Shown: one piece after another, positions 28,373 through 37,540 of the stretch
Layout: each line of letters begins with the position of its first letter
Position numbering within the stretch: position 1 is the stretch's first letter
Assembly (NCBI GenBank): GCA_913060975.1
Contig: CAJXVC010000006.1
Coordinates: 62,001 to 126,000 of the forward strand
DNA from: an uncultured Gammaproteobacteria bacterium
GTDB lineage: Bacteria > Pseudomonadota > Gammaproteobacteria > Pseudomonadales > Pseudohongiellaceae
Reading direction: 5' to 3'
Length of the DNA: 64,000 nt
Notes under the pieces: model-generated
Database searches by the model: none
Told to the model about the DNA's origin: nothing
Seen by the model: only the letters and a program-made list of their open reading frames with translations
Made by a program: the position numbers and the translations under genes

Positions 28373-28408
28373 TTCGAGCAAATTGTTCAGAGTTGGGCAG
28401 TGTAGCTA

Positions 28409-28825
28409 CTAATCGGGTTGCTCTGATTTTCGGTGCTGATAAGAAAGTTTGACGATGTCATTGAGCACGGCCAGATCTACATCTGCAAGCCGGGTGATGT
28501 GCAGGCAACCACCGCTGAATTTGTGCTTGCCGAGTTTGGCTAGGTAGTTTTCACGCTCTGGGAATTTGGCCAGATAGAAGGCGAATGATCGGGCTCTGGG
28601 TGCGAAGCCAACCTTGCAGATTTCCGCCGGGCTGCCATCAGCGTAGGCATAGTGATGCTTGCCGTAGCCAACAATCTTGTCGCCCCACATGATTGGTTTC
28701 TGTCTGGTGGCTTTGGCGAACAGGTCAACCAGCTGCTGGCAGTCGTCACGCTTTACTTCGTCATCAATAGTATTGACGAAGTCCTGAACACTTGTCTGGG
28801 TTGCGTTGGTTTTTCTTTTTGGCAT
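28409..28825 (-). CDS. DUF1801 domain protein
   Basis: 138-residue protein of the DUF1801/YdhG-like family: basic N-terminus, VQDFVNTIDDEVKRDDCQQLVDLFAKATRQKPIMWGDKIVGYG, a central YAYADGSPAEICKVGFAPRARSFAFYL strand, and the SGGCLHITRLADVDLAVL end. The fold is a small alpha/beta domain of unknown molecular function found singly in many bacteria. It is cytosolic, with no signal peptide. It is 15 bases downstream of the erythromycin-esterase-like gene on the same strand and may be co-transcribed with it. Confidence 0.8.
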   Translation of the reverse strand: MPKRKTNATQTSVQDFVNTIDDEVKRDDCQQLVDLFAKATRQKPIMWGDKIVGYGKHHYAYADGSPAEICKVGFAPRARSFAFYLAKFPERENYLAKLGKHKFSGGCLHITRLADVDLAVLNDIVKLSYQHRKSEQPD

Positions 28826-28840
28826 TTTTATCGCCTGCTT

Positions 28841-30223
28841 TTAATCAGTCCTGCAGTCAGAACGAATCGTTTCTATATAATAAACGATGTCGAATGCATC
28901 GGACGTCGATAGCCTGAAATTACGGTGATCTTTTGTTTGCTGCAACCAGTTGGCAGCGGTGGGTGGGGCTGTGCGTAGATCGATTAGATACTCGTCAGTA
29001 TTGGCTGCAGCGAATGCGCTTTCACCCCATGCTGCTTCTGCGCTGCCAATTTCCAGTGGCGTTGGGTTGGCCGCACCACAGAAATAGATTTCACCCGCGG
29101 ACAGCATGTTGAAGATATTGACGAAATCGTCGCCATATCGGGCCCTCGCATAAGCACCATAAGGAGTGCTTACATTGTCGCTATTGGCCGGTGTTGCGAA
29201 CCAGCTCGGGTTGGTCCACTCGGTTGCTGCCATGTGGCCGTTTGCGGCAAACACCATGATGCGGGCACCGGCTGGCAGTTGCTCCAGTACCCAATCGACG
29301 TTATCAGCCATGATCTGGTCGCGAATGATTTGTGATTCGGCGTGCCAATCAAGGCCATCGGCAAGCACCCAGTTCTCTGGCATGCGCCTGAACCAGGAAT
29401 CGACCTGACGCGCTGAAATGGCTGCACGTTTGGCCCAGGCGTATTCGTAAGGGCTTGTCTGCCGGGTGTAGGCGAATTCGCGGCGGCTGATCAGGGAGAT
29501 CATGTCTTCAATAGCCGCGGTGAGCGCATTGCGTTCAGCGATCGGTAAAGTACCGTAACCGTTAGTGCCAGCCACAGCAGGGAGATACTCAGCAATTCTC
29601 TGTTCAAATTCTGCCCCTGCTATCGGGTCTGCCTCGCTCAGATACTGCAGAGTGTAGGCAAGAGCCGTATCCGGATTACGCGTGGCGCCGAGATTGCCTG
29701 GGCTGCCGGATGTATCCATGCCGAATATTTGTACCTTGTTGGCCGCATCGCTTTGCGCGCTATTGTATTGGCGCAGCCAGCGAATCAGTTCGACATTCTG
29801 CTGAAACTGATCAAACCCGTGCGAGATGCCTTGGGCGACTGCGGTGTCCAAATCACCGATGCCGTGCAGTACATAGTCATTCAAGGCCTTGCTCTCCACT
29901 AAACCGGATTCAATAACCAGCGCCGAAAAGTCCAGCTCAACGACGAGGAAACGTAACAGTTGGTTTCTGAAAGTCATCGGCTCTGACGCGGAATGCAGGC
30001 TTTCACCCAGCCCAACGATTCTAGCGTTGCCTAACATTTCTTTGAGGGGATCGAGTGATGCGGTTGCTGGGCTTTCAAGCGGATGAAGGTTGCTGTTGAG
30101 CCAGTTGGCTATGACTTCAGCTGCGGTGCTTGAAGTTTGCGCGGACAGGGAGTTCGTCAATGCAAATAGCACGAGGATTTGCAGCGTGCAACAACGCAGT
30201 AGCAGAACAATTGGATCTTTCAT
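28841..30223 (-). CDS. exported erythromycin-esterase-like protein
   Basis: 460 residues with a signal peptide (cleavage near LSA|QTS, residue 29) and an erythromycin esterase domain (PF05139-like). Conserved features are VGLGESLHSASEPMTFRNQLLRFLV with the Glu/His pair used in catalysis, FGMDTSGSPGN, and MVFAANGHMAATEW. The family includes macrolide-inactivating EreA/EreB, but most members have other or unknown substrates, and resistance should not be assumed. AGGAAG lies about eight bases before the ATG. Confidence 0.82.
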   Translation of the reverse strand: MKDPIVLLLRCCTLQILVLFALTNSLSAQTSSTAAEVIANWLNSNLHPLESPATASLDPLKEMLGNARIVGLGESLHSASEPMTFRNQLLRFLVVELDFSALVIESGLVESKALNDYVLHGIGDLDTAVAQGISHGFDQFQQNVELIRWLRQYNSAQSDAANKVQIFGMDTSGSPGNLGATRNPDTALAYTLQYLSEADPIAGAEFEQRIAEYLPAVAGTNGYGTLPIAERNALTAAIEDMISLISRREFAYTRQTSPYEYAWAKRAAISARQVDSWFRRMPENWVLADGLDWHAESQIIRDQIMADNVDWVLEQLPAGARIMVFAANGHMAATEWTNPSWFATPANSDNVSTPYGAYARARYGDDFVNIFNMLSAGEIYFCGAANPTPLEIGSAEAAWGESAFAAANTDEYLIDLRTAPPTAANWLQQTKDHRNFRLSTSDAFDIVYYIETIRSDCRTD

Positions 30224-30435
30224 TCCGGGCTTCCTGAGCGAATCCAGTTACTGACTATAACAGTAATTTGCTGGTGGTTTAATTCTGCCTTGTGCCTGAT
30301 GAGTGTGCTCAGATCCGCGATCTGTTGCGGCGAGGCAAAACGGCGATTTATGCTTCAGCACTCAATAAATTGTGTCGTAAACCCTGAATAAGAAACTACC
30401 GGAGCTGCAGCCCCTTTGGCGGGTGAATAGTCACC

Positions 30436-31476
30436 ATGCACGCAATTGAAAATAGAGATATGGAAGTATCGCAGAACTCCTTGAAGGATTTCAGGGAGCA
30501 AACACTCGATCGCATGGCGCTTATTGCTTGTCCTTTTATTATTCCTTTTGGCTTTTGGTATTTATATCTTCGTGACTATGCGATGGGCGCCCTCATGCTG
30601 GTGGTAGCCCTGACCATTAGTGTGCGTTTCTTCCGCGGTTACAAGGACAAGTTCGACCCGTTCATGAGCTGGTTGCTCAGTCTTGAATTAATTACAGCAA
30701 TGCTGTTCGGCTATGCGACGGTAGGGGTTGCGGCGGCATTCTGGAGCTACCCATTGTTCTTCGCTATTGTCTTTTTGTGGCCGCGGAAGCAATCTGGCTA
30801 TGCCATGATTCTGGCCTTGTCAGTTCTGGTGCCTGCTGCTTTTATTTATCTCGAGACAGCGCTGGCAATACGATTGGGGTTGACGCTCATACTGTTCAGC
30901 TACATGGGCTATCAATTGGTCGGCGTGCTATTGGAAATGCAGGGCAGGCTTGAGAGTCAGGCCATGCGTGATCCCCTCACCGGCGCCTACAATCGTCGCT
31001 ATCTGGTAAAAGTCATGCGGCAATCCACTGAAGAAATGCAGAGAGGCATTGGTCCGGTCAGTCTGGTTGCTCTTGATGTCGATCACTTTAAGTCGATCAA
31101 CGACACTTTCGGGCATGAAACTGGTGACACAGTGCTGATCAAGCTGGTCGCTGCCATGCATGCGATGCGGCGTAATCTGGATGTGGTGTGCCGCAGCGGC
31201 GGGGAAGAGTTTGTTATCGTGCTGCGCAATACCGATGACCCTGGCGCTCGTGTCTTCGCAGATCGCTTGCGACAAACCATAGAGCAGACTGAATTGTTGG
31301 CAGGCCAGGTTGTTACAGTCAGTTTAGGCGTAGCCGAATATCTGGAGGACGAAACGGAAGACCAGTGGCTGCGACGCGCCGATACGTTTTTGTACAAAGC
31401 CAAGCATGAGGGCAGGAATCAGGTGCAACCGCCACCTCCGCCACAATTGGTAATTGCTGATGCGGTGATTGGCTAG
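30436..31476 (+). CDS. diguanylate cyclase (membrane, GGDEF)
   Basis: 346 residues: about five to six transmembrane helices in the N-terminal 175 residues and a C-terminal GGDEF domain (about 178-335). The catalytic motif is GGEEF, and an RNLD inhibitory site lies five residues before it, so product inhibition by cyclic-di-GMP is likely. DPLTGAYNRRYL is the conserved entry to the domain. It makes c-di-GMP from GTP, a signal for attachment and motility (possibly relevant to the pili). A second in-frame ATG lies 24 bases downstream. Confidence 0.92.
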   Translation: MHAIENRDMEVSQNSLKDFREQTLDRMALIACPFIIPFGFWYLYLRDYAMGALMLVVALTISVRFFRGYKDKFDPFMSWLLSLELITAMLFGYATVGVAAAFWSYPLFFAIVFLWPRKQSGYAMILALSVLVPAAFIYLETALAIRLGLTLILFSYMGYQLVGVLLEMQGRLESQAMRDPLTGAYNRRYLVKVMRQSTEEMQRGIGPVSLVALDVDHFKSINDTFGHETGDTVLIKLVAAMHAMRRNLDVVCRSGGEEFVIVLRNTDDPGARVFADRLRQTIEQTELLAGQVVTVSLGVAEYLEDETEDQWLRRADTFLYKAKHEGRNQVQPPPPPQLVIADAVIG

Positions 31477-31575
31477 GCACACAGGCAGTATTCAAATAGC
31501 ACTCGGCGATGTGATTATTTCGCTGTCTTGAATAGGCTGTTTATTAATTCCCGTTTTGGTATGTTAACTTTTGTC

Positions 31576-31669
31576 GCTCCGCATCGAGGGCATTAACTGC
31601 TCACGAGCGCTCGCCCTCCGGGCTCCCGCTCTTGACTGTTCGCTGGCAATACCCCCGACGCTGCGCTTG
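31576..31669. repeat. solitary copy of the 94-base palindromic element
   Basis: Starts GCTCCGCATCGAGGGCATTA and ends ACCCCCGACGCTGCGC; it matches the cores of the 27.9-28.4 kb array over its whole length with few changes but lacks their 66-base spacer. It lies in the 290-base gap between the diguanylate cyclase and SGNH hydrolase genes. This shows that the core alone is the mobile or amplifying unit. Confidence 0.85.
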
Positions 31670-31765
31670 AATAGTGCTGGTTTTGCACTGCGACTGAATA
31701 GTTCTCATCACGAAATTCAAAGCAGCAAAGTCCGTAAAGTAGCTGCTTCGGATTAGCCGATGCCG

Positions 31766-32602
31766 CTAATCCTCCAAGGCCTCCAACACCAATCGCGACA
31801 TTTCGATATGCCCTGCGCCTGTAGGGTGATAGCGGATGCCATCAACTACGGTGGTAGCGCCGTTGACCCAGCGCGCAGTCTCTGGCATTGCGCAGGGCCC
31901 GTGACCGGCTTCGCCGACATATGAGTCAGCAATCAACACTTCTTCGCTTTGCGTAACTGTCACAAAGGCCTGCTCAAGTCGGCGCCCGAGATCGGCCAGA
32001 TAAGCGGTGTCGGCGGGACTCAATTCCAGCTCGCTGCAATTTGCGGCATTTGGCGGAAACACGCGGGGGTAGGTCACCACAACTATGCTTGCCTGGGGCG
32101 CGCGTTCCTTGATGGCATTGATCGTCGCGGTGAGTTTCCCCGGCAGTTGTTGGACCGCTTCGCTTATGGCGTCCTGATCGAGATTGGCTGTACATTGCTC
32201 GTCGGCGGCAGTGCCGGCACAGGTGAACGTCGATGAGGTGTAATTGATGTCATTGCCACCAATCGTGACAGTCACCAGTGCTGTGTCTGTTGTCACCGCT
32301 TCGATCTGTGGTGCTGCGCCGTTTTGTGGTGTATCGAGGATATTGTCCGTGGTCGCGCCATTGCAGCTGACGTCGACCAGAGTCAGGCCCAGTGCCCGCG
32401 CGGTGAGATTGGCATAGTTGTTAGTTGAGCGTCCGCAATTGCCCAGTTGAAGGTCCACGCCTGGCCCGGCGGCAAAAGAGCTGCCGAGAGCGACGTGTTT
32501 GTCGCCCGGGGCGAATTCTGCTGCCAAGGTGAATTGCGAAAGCGTAGCGCAGGCAAGGGTGGTGCAGTAGGCTAGCGCGGTGCGGATGCGGTGCTCAATC
32601 AT
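31766..32602 (-). CDS. secreted SGNH/GDSL hydrolase
   Basis: 278 residues with a signal peptide (to about LAA|EF, residue 29). SGNH blocks are visible: block I HVALGSSFAAGPG (nucleophile Ser), block III IGGNDI, and block V DGIRYHPTGAGH with the catalytic Asp and His. Several cysteines (C-G near 58, C near 79 and two more) probably form disulfides, as in secreted esterases of the SGNH group related to Streptomyces lipase. A carboxylester substrate is likely but not specified. AGGAGA lies six bases before the ATG. Confidence 0.85.
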   Translation of the reverse strand: MIEHRIRTALAYCTTLACATLSQFTLAAEFAPGDKHVALGSSFAAGPGVDLQLGNCGRSTNNYANLTARALGLTLVDVSCNGATTDNILDTPQNGAAPQIEAVTTDTALVTVTIGGNDINYTSSTFTCAGTAADEQCTANLDQDAISEAVQQLPGKLTATINAIKERAPQASIVVVTYPRVFPPNAANCSELELSPADTAYLADLGRRLEQAFVTVTQSEEVLIADSYVGEAGHGPCAMPETARWVNGATTVVDGIRYHPTGAGHIEMSRLVLEALED

Positions 32603-33764
32603 AGGGTTCTCCTGGAACTGGGGACGGTGTTTTTATTCTTTCAGGCCTTACGGTTTTTGCATACAAGTCATGGCCACAAGCCATAGAATTTACCATCTTT
32701 GTCGATGCAAAGCTGCCGCAGGCAGCTTTCTATATTCCCATGTTTGGGCTCGCGCAGGTAGTCGAGTTCCTTGTCAAGAGAAGACAGCATGAAGCAGGTG
32801 ATCGGTTTGGGCTATGCTGTTTGTCTCGCCATCTCCTTTTTCCTGATTGTTCAGATTAGAAGACAGCAATAGCTATCACCAGTCCGTCGCGTCTTCGACT
32901 GTTGCCAAAGTGTCTGGATAAGCTCAATGGAGTGGTGAAATACCATGCCGCTCCAAGTCAGTTTGCCAAGCAAAATATCGGACTGCGGCTTGCCACAGTG
33001 CCGGTTTTATAGGAATTGAATAGGGTGAATATTCGCGCATTCTGAATGGCTTCGGCATGCTGTCGGTACCATTCTTAATGGCTGGATCGACCGGGAATGG
33101 TTTAACCGCCGCTCACACTGATCAATTAATCATGGCAAGAGTTGGGCGCTTCGAGTGCTCTACGTCCAATAGTACTGCCTGGCGTAGGAATTCTCCGTGA
33201 CTCGAATATCAATTGACCTGCATTCATGCGCTCGCAAACGCCCCGATTACAGGGGGTTGAAAAATTTAGCTGTTGCGCCTGTGGAGTTGCATTGCAAGAT
33301 AAGCACGAATATTCCTACAAAAGAATTAAAACATTTATAAGTATTGTATTGAATAGAACCGCTACGCTACACTAATTCGCGTCCCCCAAATGAGATGGTG
33401 AAGGTTGCAGGTGTTTTGCCGCTGCGTTGTACGCCGCTGTTTATTAGATGGTATAGCCATCTGTTGGCAAGTCTTTCAGCCTGATCTTGATATCGACGTC
33501 TTTTCACGAATTCTGTGAATTGAAACAAAGATATTGAGTGCTTGCCTTCGATTTCGTTCATCTCTGCCCAATAGGCTGGCAATAATCATCCTGACCCAAG
33601 AGCCTGCATGATTCTTTTCTGAAGTGTTGAATGAAACAGAGACGGCTTTAGTGTCTTGGTGGATAGATGTAAAAGAAAATGTAATTTCACTTGAAAGCAT
33701 TTTCGCGGAAACATGCCAACCCATAAAAATCTACCAATAATGACAATAAAATGGAGTTTTAAGC
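32603..33764. other. 1.16-kb gene-free region
   Basis: No convincing coding region was found here. The right half (33,250-33,760) is AT-rich and has only short open frames with no recognisable family. A possible 27-residue single-helix peptide lies at 32789-32872. No tRNA, riboswitch or long inverted repeat was recognised. It may contain decayed genes or a small RNA. Confidence 0.4.
32789..32872 (+). CDS. possible 27-residue hydrophobic peptide
   Basis: ATG at 32789 to TAG at 32872 would encode a peptide beginning MKQVIGLGYAVCLAISFFL with one transmembrane-length helix and a basic end (IRRQQ). A weak AAGAGAAG precedes the ATG. It is chosen only because its composition looks like a membrane microprotein; no family is recognised. 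Confidence 0.2.
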   Translation: MKQVIGLGYAVCLAISFFLIVQIRRQQ

Positions 33765-34868
33765 ATGAACAAAGCAATTATTTCTGCTAGCGCGTTACTG
33801 CTGAGTTGCGTTTCAACTACGTATGTATCCGCGCAGCCATTCGATGATGAGCCTTTTGATCCTATTGCCGTTGAAGATGGATCTGCTGGATGGTTTCCAT
33901 CTATTTATGGACCGAACGATCAGCTTGGCGCGTTGAATGAGATTACCCCTCAGAAAACCCTTGAAGCTTTGCGTCTGATTAAAAACAACCGGAACAAGCC
34001 ACCAAAGACTTATAATCTTGGCGAGATCATGGAGCCAGGAATAAATGCGTTTGGTAGTCGTGTCTACGATCAGGTCTATTCGTCGCCACCCAATCTTGCA
34101 CCGCCTTACACTGGCGATAATCATCTCAATGGTACCGAGGAATCTTTGAATTCAACTTATCAGATCGCGACTCAGGTTGATGGCTTGCCTCATATCGGCG
34201 TACGGTCCGTTTTTTACAATGGCTTTACCGCGCAAAACCTTATTGACGGAGATGGCAGCGGCGCCGATGTCATTGGTCAGGAGTTTGTGGATCCGTTTAT
34301 CACCAGAGGCGTATTGCTTGACGTGTTGGGGGTGAAAATCGCCAACAACGAAACAGCGGCGCTTGGCGAGTTCGACGGTACGACGATTCTGGCGAATAGC
34401 TATCGCATCACGGTCGAAGACCTTCAGGAAGCGATGGATTTTGGTGATATTGATGAAATCAGACCTGGCGATGTAGTGGTTATCCGCACGGGCTGGTCTT
34501 ATCTTTATGGTACTGACCCTAGTCTGAAGAACCGTTATACCTATGAAGAGCCTGGGATTTATCTGCGTGAGGCGCGTTGGCTGGCACAGTTCCGTCCGGC
34601 AATCATCGCCAGTGACGCACCGGCACTGGAAGTCCTGCCGGCTCCGGCCCCTTGGAGCGGTTTGCAGTGGTTCCCAGTCCATCAATTGCTATTGGTCAAA
34701 CACGGTATTCGTATTGGCGAGGCGTTCAATAGTGAAGAGCTTGCAGCGGATGAAGTCTATGAGTTCGTGTTCTTCTACACCCCGCAGCGGGCCAAGGGCG
34801 CCACAGCTTCGAATACAGCACCTGCCGCGCTGGCGCAACCGAACTTCAATGGCCCGGCAAATCATTAA
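33765..34868 (+). CDS. exported cyclase-family (PF04199-like) hydrolase
   Basis: 367 residues with a signal peptide (to about VSA|QPF, residue 24). It belongs to the cyclase/kynurenine formamidase family: W...GPNDQLGALNEITP, the TQVDGLPHIG segment in the position of the metal-binding HxGTHxDxxxH motif, IRPGDVVVIRTGW, and SDAPALEV. In this branch the motif is changed (TQVDGLPH), though Asp and the last His remain. Members hydrolyse amides or lactone-like bonds with a divalent metal. The signal peptide places it in the periplasm. A strong terminator follows. Confidence 0.82.
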   Translation: MNKAIISASALLLSCVSTTYVSAQPFDDEPFDPIAVEDGSAGWFPSIYGPNDQLGALNEITPQKTLEALRLIKNNRNKPPKTYNLGEIMEPGINAFGSRVYDQVYSSPPNLAPPYTGDNHLNGTEESLNSTYQIATQVDGLPHIGVRSVFYNGFTAQNLIDGDGSGADVIGQEFVDPFITRGVLLDVLGVKIANNETAALGEFDGTTILANSYRITVEDLQEAMDFGDIDEIRPGDVVVIRTGWSYLYGTDPSLKNRYTYEEPGIYLREARWLAQFRPAIIASDAPALEVLPAPAPWSGLQWFPVHQLLLVKHGIRIGEAFNSEELAADEVYEFVFFYTPQRAKGATASNTAPAALAQPNFNGPANH

Positions 34869-34992
34869 GAAATAAATGCTGCCGATTAGGGTGATTTAAG
34901 AGGGAGAAGGGCGCGGGAGATTTCAACGGCCAGAACGGTGGTCAACTCTTAGCCTTTACTGCCTGCCTGGATCGCAATGCAGTCAAATTGGC

Positions 34993-35023
34993 AAGGCCAG
35001 AGCCTGTGGCTCTGGCCTTTTTC
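34993..35023 (+). terminator. rho-independent terminator after cyclase-family gene
   Basis: Perfect 12-bp stem AAGGCCAGAGCC / GGCTCTGGCCTT (34993-35004 and 35008-35019) with a TGT loop and a following T-rich tract (TTTTTCTTTTC). It lies between convergent genes. The T-tract is on the plus strand. Confidence 0.9.
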
Positions 35024-35027
35024 TTTT

Positions 35028-36146
35028 CTACTTAAGCACCCACTTTTGCAGGCAACCGCCGGATGGGCTTGCCTCGCAGCGCCCTGTCCAGCCAGCAAAT
35101 ATATTGCCCTGATCATCAGCAGCCAAACCTTCTGGCCTTGTGCCTGGAATGAAATAGTGGAGTGCGCCGCTGGTGTTGCCAATGCGGATACCTTTTTGCA
35201 CGCCAGGATTACGCGGGACTCCCTCTGGGCCACCTTCCGGGGCAGCAGCAGGGCCCGGTATGGCGCTGCCGGACTCGGAATCGGCGACTACCAGAGTGCC
35301 GTCGGCCAACACATTAACGCCGCTGGGTCGACCAAAGTGTCGCCACTCATCGAGGAAGTTTAGATCGGCATCGAAAATCTGTATGCGGTTATTGGATCGA
35401 TCAGCCACAAACAAGCGATTGTCGGCAGCAAATGCCAACGCATGCGGGCCCATGAATTCGCCTGGCCCGGCACCCAGTTTGCCAACTGATCTGACGAACT
35501 CACCGGCCGGGGTGATTTCAACCAGGCGGTCGCCGTCCTGCTGTGCGGTTGAGGGTCTTGGCCAGTGTCCATCGGCAATAATGATATTGCCGTTAGGGGC
35601 CACGGCGCAGGCGGTCGGGCCGATAAAAGTGTCTTCTCCTGCTTCGGAGACCCCCGCTCTTCCCAGACTCATCAGGAGATCACCGTCCTGATTAAACTTG
35701 TGAATCTGGAAACCCCGGCCCTGGGTGGTTGGGTCGTCGCCGAACGAACCGCTGTCACCGGCCCACAGATTACCGTCATGGTCCATACAGAAGCCGTGGG
35801 CCTGCACAATCAGCCCGGAACCGAAGCTCTTTTCGAATTCCCCATCAGTATTGATATAGTTGATGGGTGGGTCGGAGCGGAATAGCATCCACAATCCGCC
35901 AGTGTTATCAGGGATCAAGCCAATAGCGGCGCCCCAGCTTCGTCCGGCGGGCAAGTTCGGCCAGTCCGCAATGATTTCATAAGGATTTTCCATCGTGCTG
36001 AATGGCCTTTCTGACAGGGCAATCAGCTTTTCCATCTCTGTTTGTTGCGAATCGCTCTGTGCAATAGTCAGGCTCGAGACTGGGCATAGAATGGCGGCAG
36101 CCAAAATGCATTGCAGTAGTGGGGTGAAGCGGCTCCGGGAAGGCAT
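35028..36146 (-). CDS. exported NHL-repeat beta-propeller protein
   Basis: 372 residues from the ATG at 36146, chosen because GAGGAG lies nine bases upstream and a signal peptide follows at once (cleavage near TIA|QSD). The body is a six-bladed propeller of NHL-type repeats: GGLWMLFRSDPP, HGFCMDHDGNLWAGDSG, CAVAPNGNIIIADGH, GPHALAFAADNRLFVADRSNNRIQIFD and SGVNVLADGTLVVADSESG. Such proteins include peptidyl-hydroxyglycine lyase-like enzymes and periplasmic binding scaffolds; no catalytic residues could be assigned. It is separated by 200 bases from another exported protein on the same strand. Confidence 0.8.
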   Translation of the reverse strand: MPSRSRFTPLLQCILAAAILCPVSSLTIAQSDSQQTEMEKLIALSERPFSTMENPYEIIADWPNLPAGRSWGAAIGLIPDNTGGLWMLFRSDPPINYINTDGEFEKSFGSGLIVQAHGFCMDHDGNLWAGDSGSFGDDPTTQGRGFQIHKFNQDGDLLMSLGRAGVSEAGEDTFIGPTACAVAPNGNIIIADGHWPRPSTAQQDGDRLVEITPAGEFVRSVGKLGAGPGEFMGPHALAFAADNRLFVADRSNNRIQIFDADLNFLDEWRHFGRPSGVNVLADGTLVVADSESGSAIPGPAAAPEGGPEGVPRNPGVQKGIRIGNTSGALHYFIPGTRPEGLAADDQGNIFAGWTGRCEASPSGGCLQKWVLK

Positions 36147-36347
36147 AGCGAATGCTCCTCTTCTTATGTTGATTGGCCATTGATTGGTCATTGAGTGGAC
36201 AACTCGACATTGCACTATTCAGGTATCCACTCCTGACGGTAGAGGGTCGCAATGCGGGTTATCGTCTACTACAAGGAAAAAGAATGCCGGTTGTTTTGCA
36301 ATTCCGGGTATTTTTTATTGCGCTGCCGCTTGGCTACGCCAGATGTT

Positions 36348-37406
36348 TTATTGTTCTGCTTCGATTTCATCAAGACGGGCGCCAGCCAAAACGCCAGGCA
36401 GCGAATAATTGCCTTCATGACAAGCGTATTCATAAAGCTTGTCCTCGGTTCGCTGCATGGGAATTTCTGCGCTCCATTGCTGAACAAAGGTATCGGGGTC
36501 GTTGATCGTGAAGCTGTAGTTGATGGTGTTATCGCCGACTCGCGTAAAGCGCTCGACCGTACGGAAACTGTCTGATGAATTGGCAAAGCGCTGTGACGGA
36601 TTGAAATTGGCAGTCTCGACTACCAGTGTGTCGCCCTCCCAGCGGCCAATGGAATCTCCGAGCCAGCGTTGATGCTCGGCCGGCAGAGGATCATCGTCGA
36701 TTCGGATGATTCTGGCGTCGTGCACCATCTCTACCAAAATCATGACATAGCCGGGCGATTGCACGATCTGGTAATTGTTATTGTAGAGAATCGGCAACAT
36801 TGGTGGGCCGCCGCTGGAACTGAAGGAAAGTAAGCAGCGTTCGGCCAGTGGGCGGGATTCCGGGCCGTCAAAGGGGCCGCGCTGTTCGCGCTGCAGCTGC
36901 GCGGCCTGAATGCGCTCCTGGGCGGCGGGGGTGTAGGCGGGGATTTGTCCATTCGGAGGGTCGACGATCAGGGAGCTGCGAAACTCTCCGTTATAGCGGG
37001 CAATCTGAGTGCCATCATCGAACCAGAAATTGTTGTAGCTGTCGGCCAGCTCGATAGTGCCTTTGTCCGGTGCTTCACGATTCGGATCACTGGGCTGGTC
37101 CTGCTCGGCGGTGTAATCTGCCACCTGTTGCTCGAGCTGAAAAGCCTCTTCGGCAGTCAATACTAACTTGTTACCAAGATTTGCCGGGCGAACGAGGGGG
37201 GTAATGGTGTTGTTGGTCCACATGCCTTGCAGATCAGGCGCACCGAATGCTGTTTTCGGGGCTTGGTAATCAGGCTCTTGTGCGAGGGCCAAACCGGGGG
37301 CAAAACCGGGTGCAAAACCAAAGGCCAGAAACGCGGCCAGCCACCGGGCTGGCTTTAGCTTGGGATGTCTTTGGATGATGAGCCTGTTGTTGTTAATTCT
37401 TGTCAT
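36348..37406 (-). CDS. exported protein of unknown function (DLQGMW-type)
   Basis: 352 residues from the ATG at 37406 (GGAGA upstream); a signal peptide ends near ALA|QEP after a Pro/Gly-Ala-rich stretch. The N-terminal FGAPDLQGMWTNNTITPL motif, the central NNNYQIVQSPGYVMILVEMVHDARIIRID, and the GRWEGDTLVVETANFN motif are, in my recollection, typical of a family common in environmental proteobacteria and acidobacteria that has no known function. The beta-rich look and Tyr/Trp content suggest a periplasmic lipocalin-like or binding fold. It is divergent from the following serine hydrolase. Confidence 0.72.
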   Translation of the reverse strand: MTRINNNRLIIQRHPKLKPARWLAAFLAFGFAPGFAPGLALAQEPDYQAPKTAFGAPDLQGMWTNNTITPLVRPANLGNKLVLTAEEAFQLEQQVADYTAEQDQPSDPNREAPDKGTIELADSYNNFWFDDGTQIARYNGEFRSSLIVDPPNGQIPAYTPAAQERIQAAQLQREQRGPFDGPESRPLAERCLLSFSSSGGPPMLPILYNNNYQIVQSPGYVMILVEMVHDARIIRIDDDPLPAEHQRWLGDSIGRWEGDTLVVETANFNPSQRFANSSDSFRTVERFTRVGDNTINYSFTINDPDTFVQQWSAEIPMQRTEDKLYEYACHEGNYSLPGVLAGARLDEIEAEQ

Positions 37407-37540
37407 CGTCTCCTGCCTTTTAGCATTTACTGCTCTTATTGGTGTATAAATCACTTGGCATTGTAGGCGCAGCAAGCATGTTAGCGTTGATATTTCGCCA
37501 CTGCTCATATTAAGGATATACTGTTAAAACATTTACAACA

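Noticed and set aside
28841..30223. Macrolide resistance from the erythromycin-esterase-like gene
   Set aside because: The family is broad, and nothing in the sequence or context shows a drug substrate.
33367..33777. Three short minus-strand frames upstream of the cyclase-family gene
   Set aside because: They overlap one another in different frames, have AT-driven composition and show no recognisable motif.
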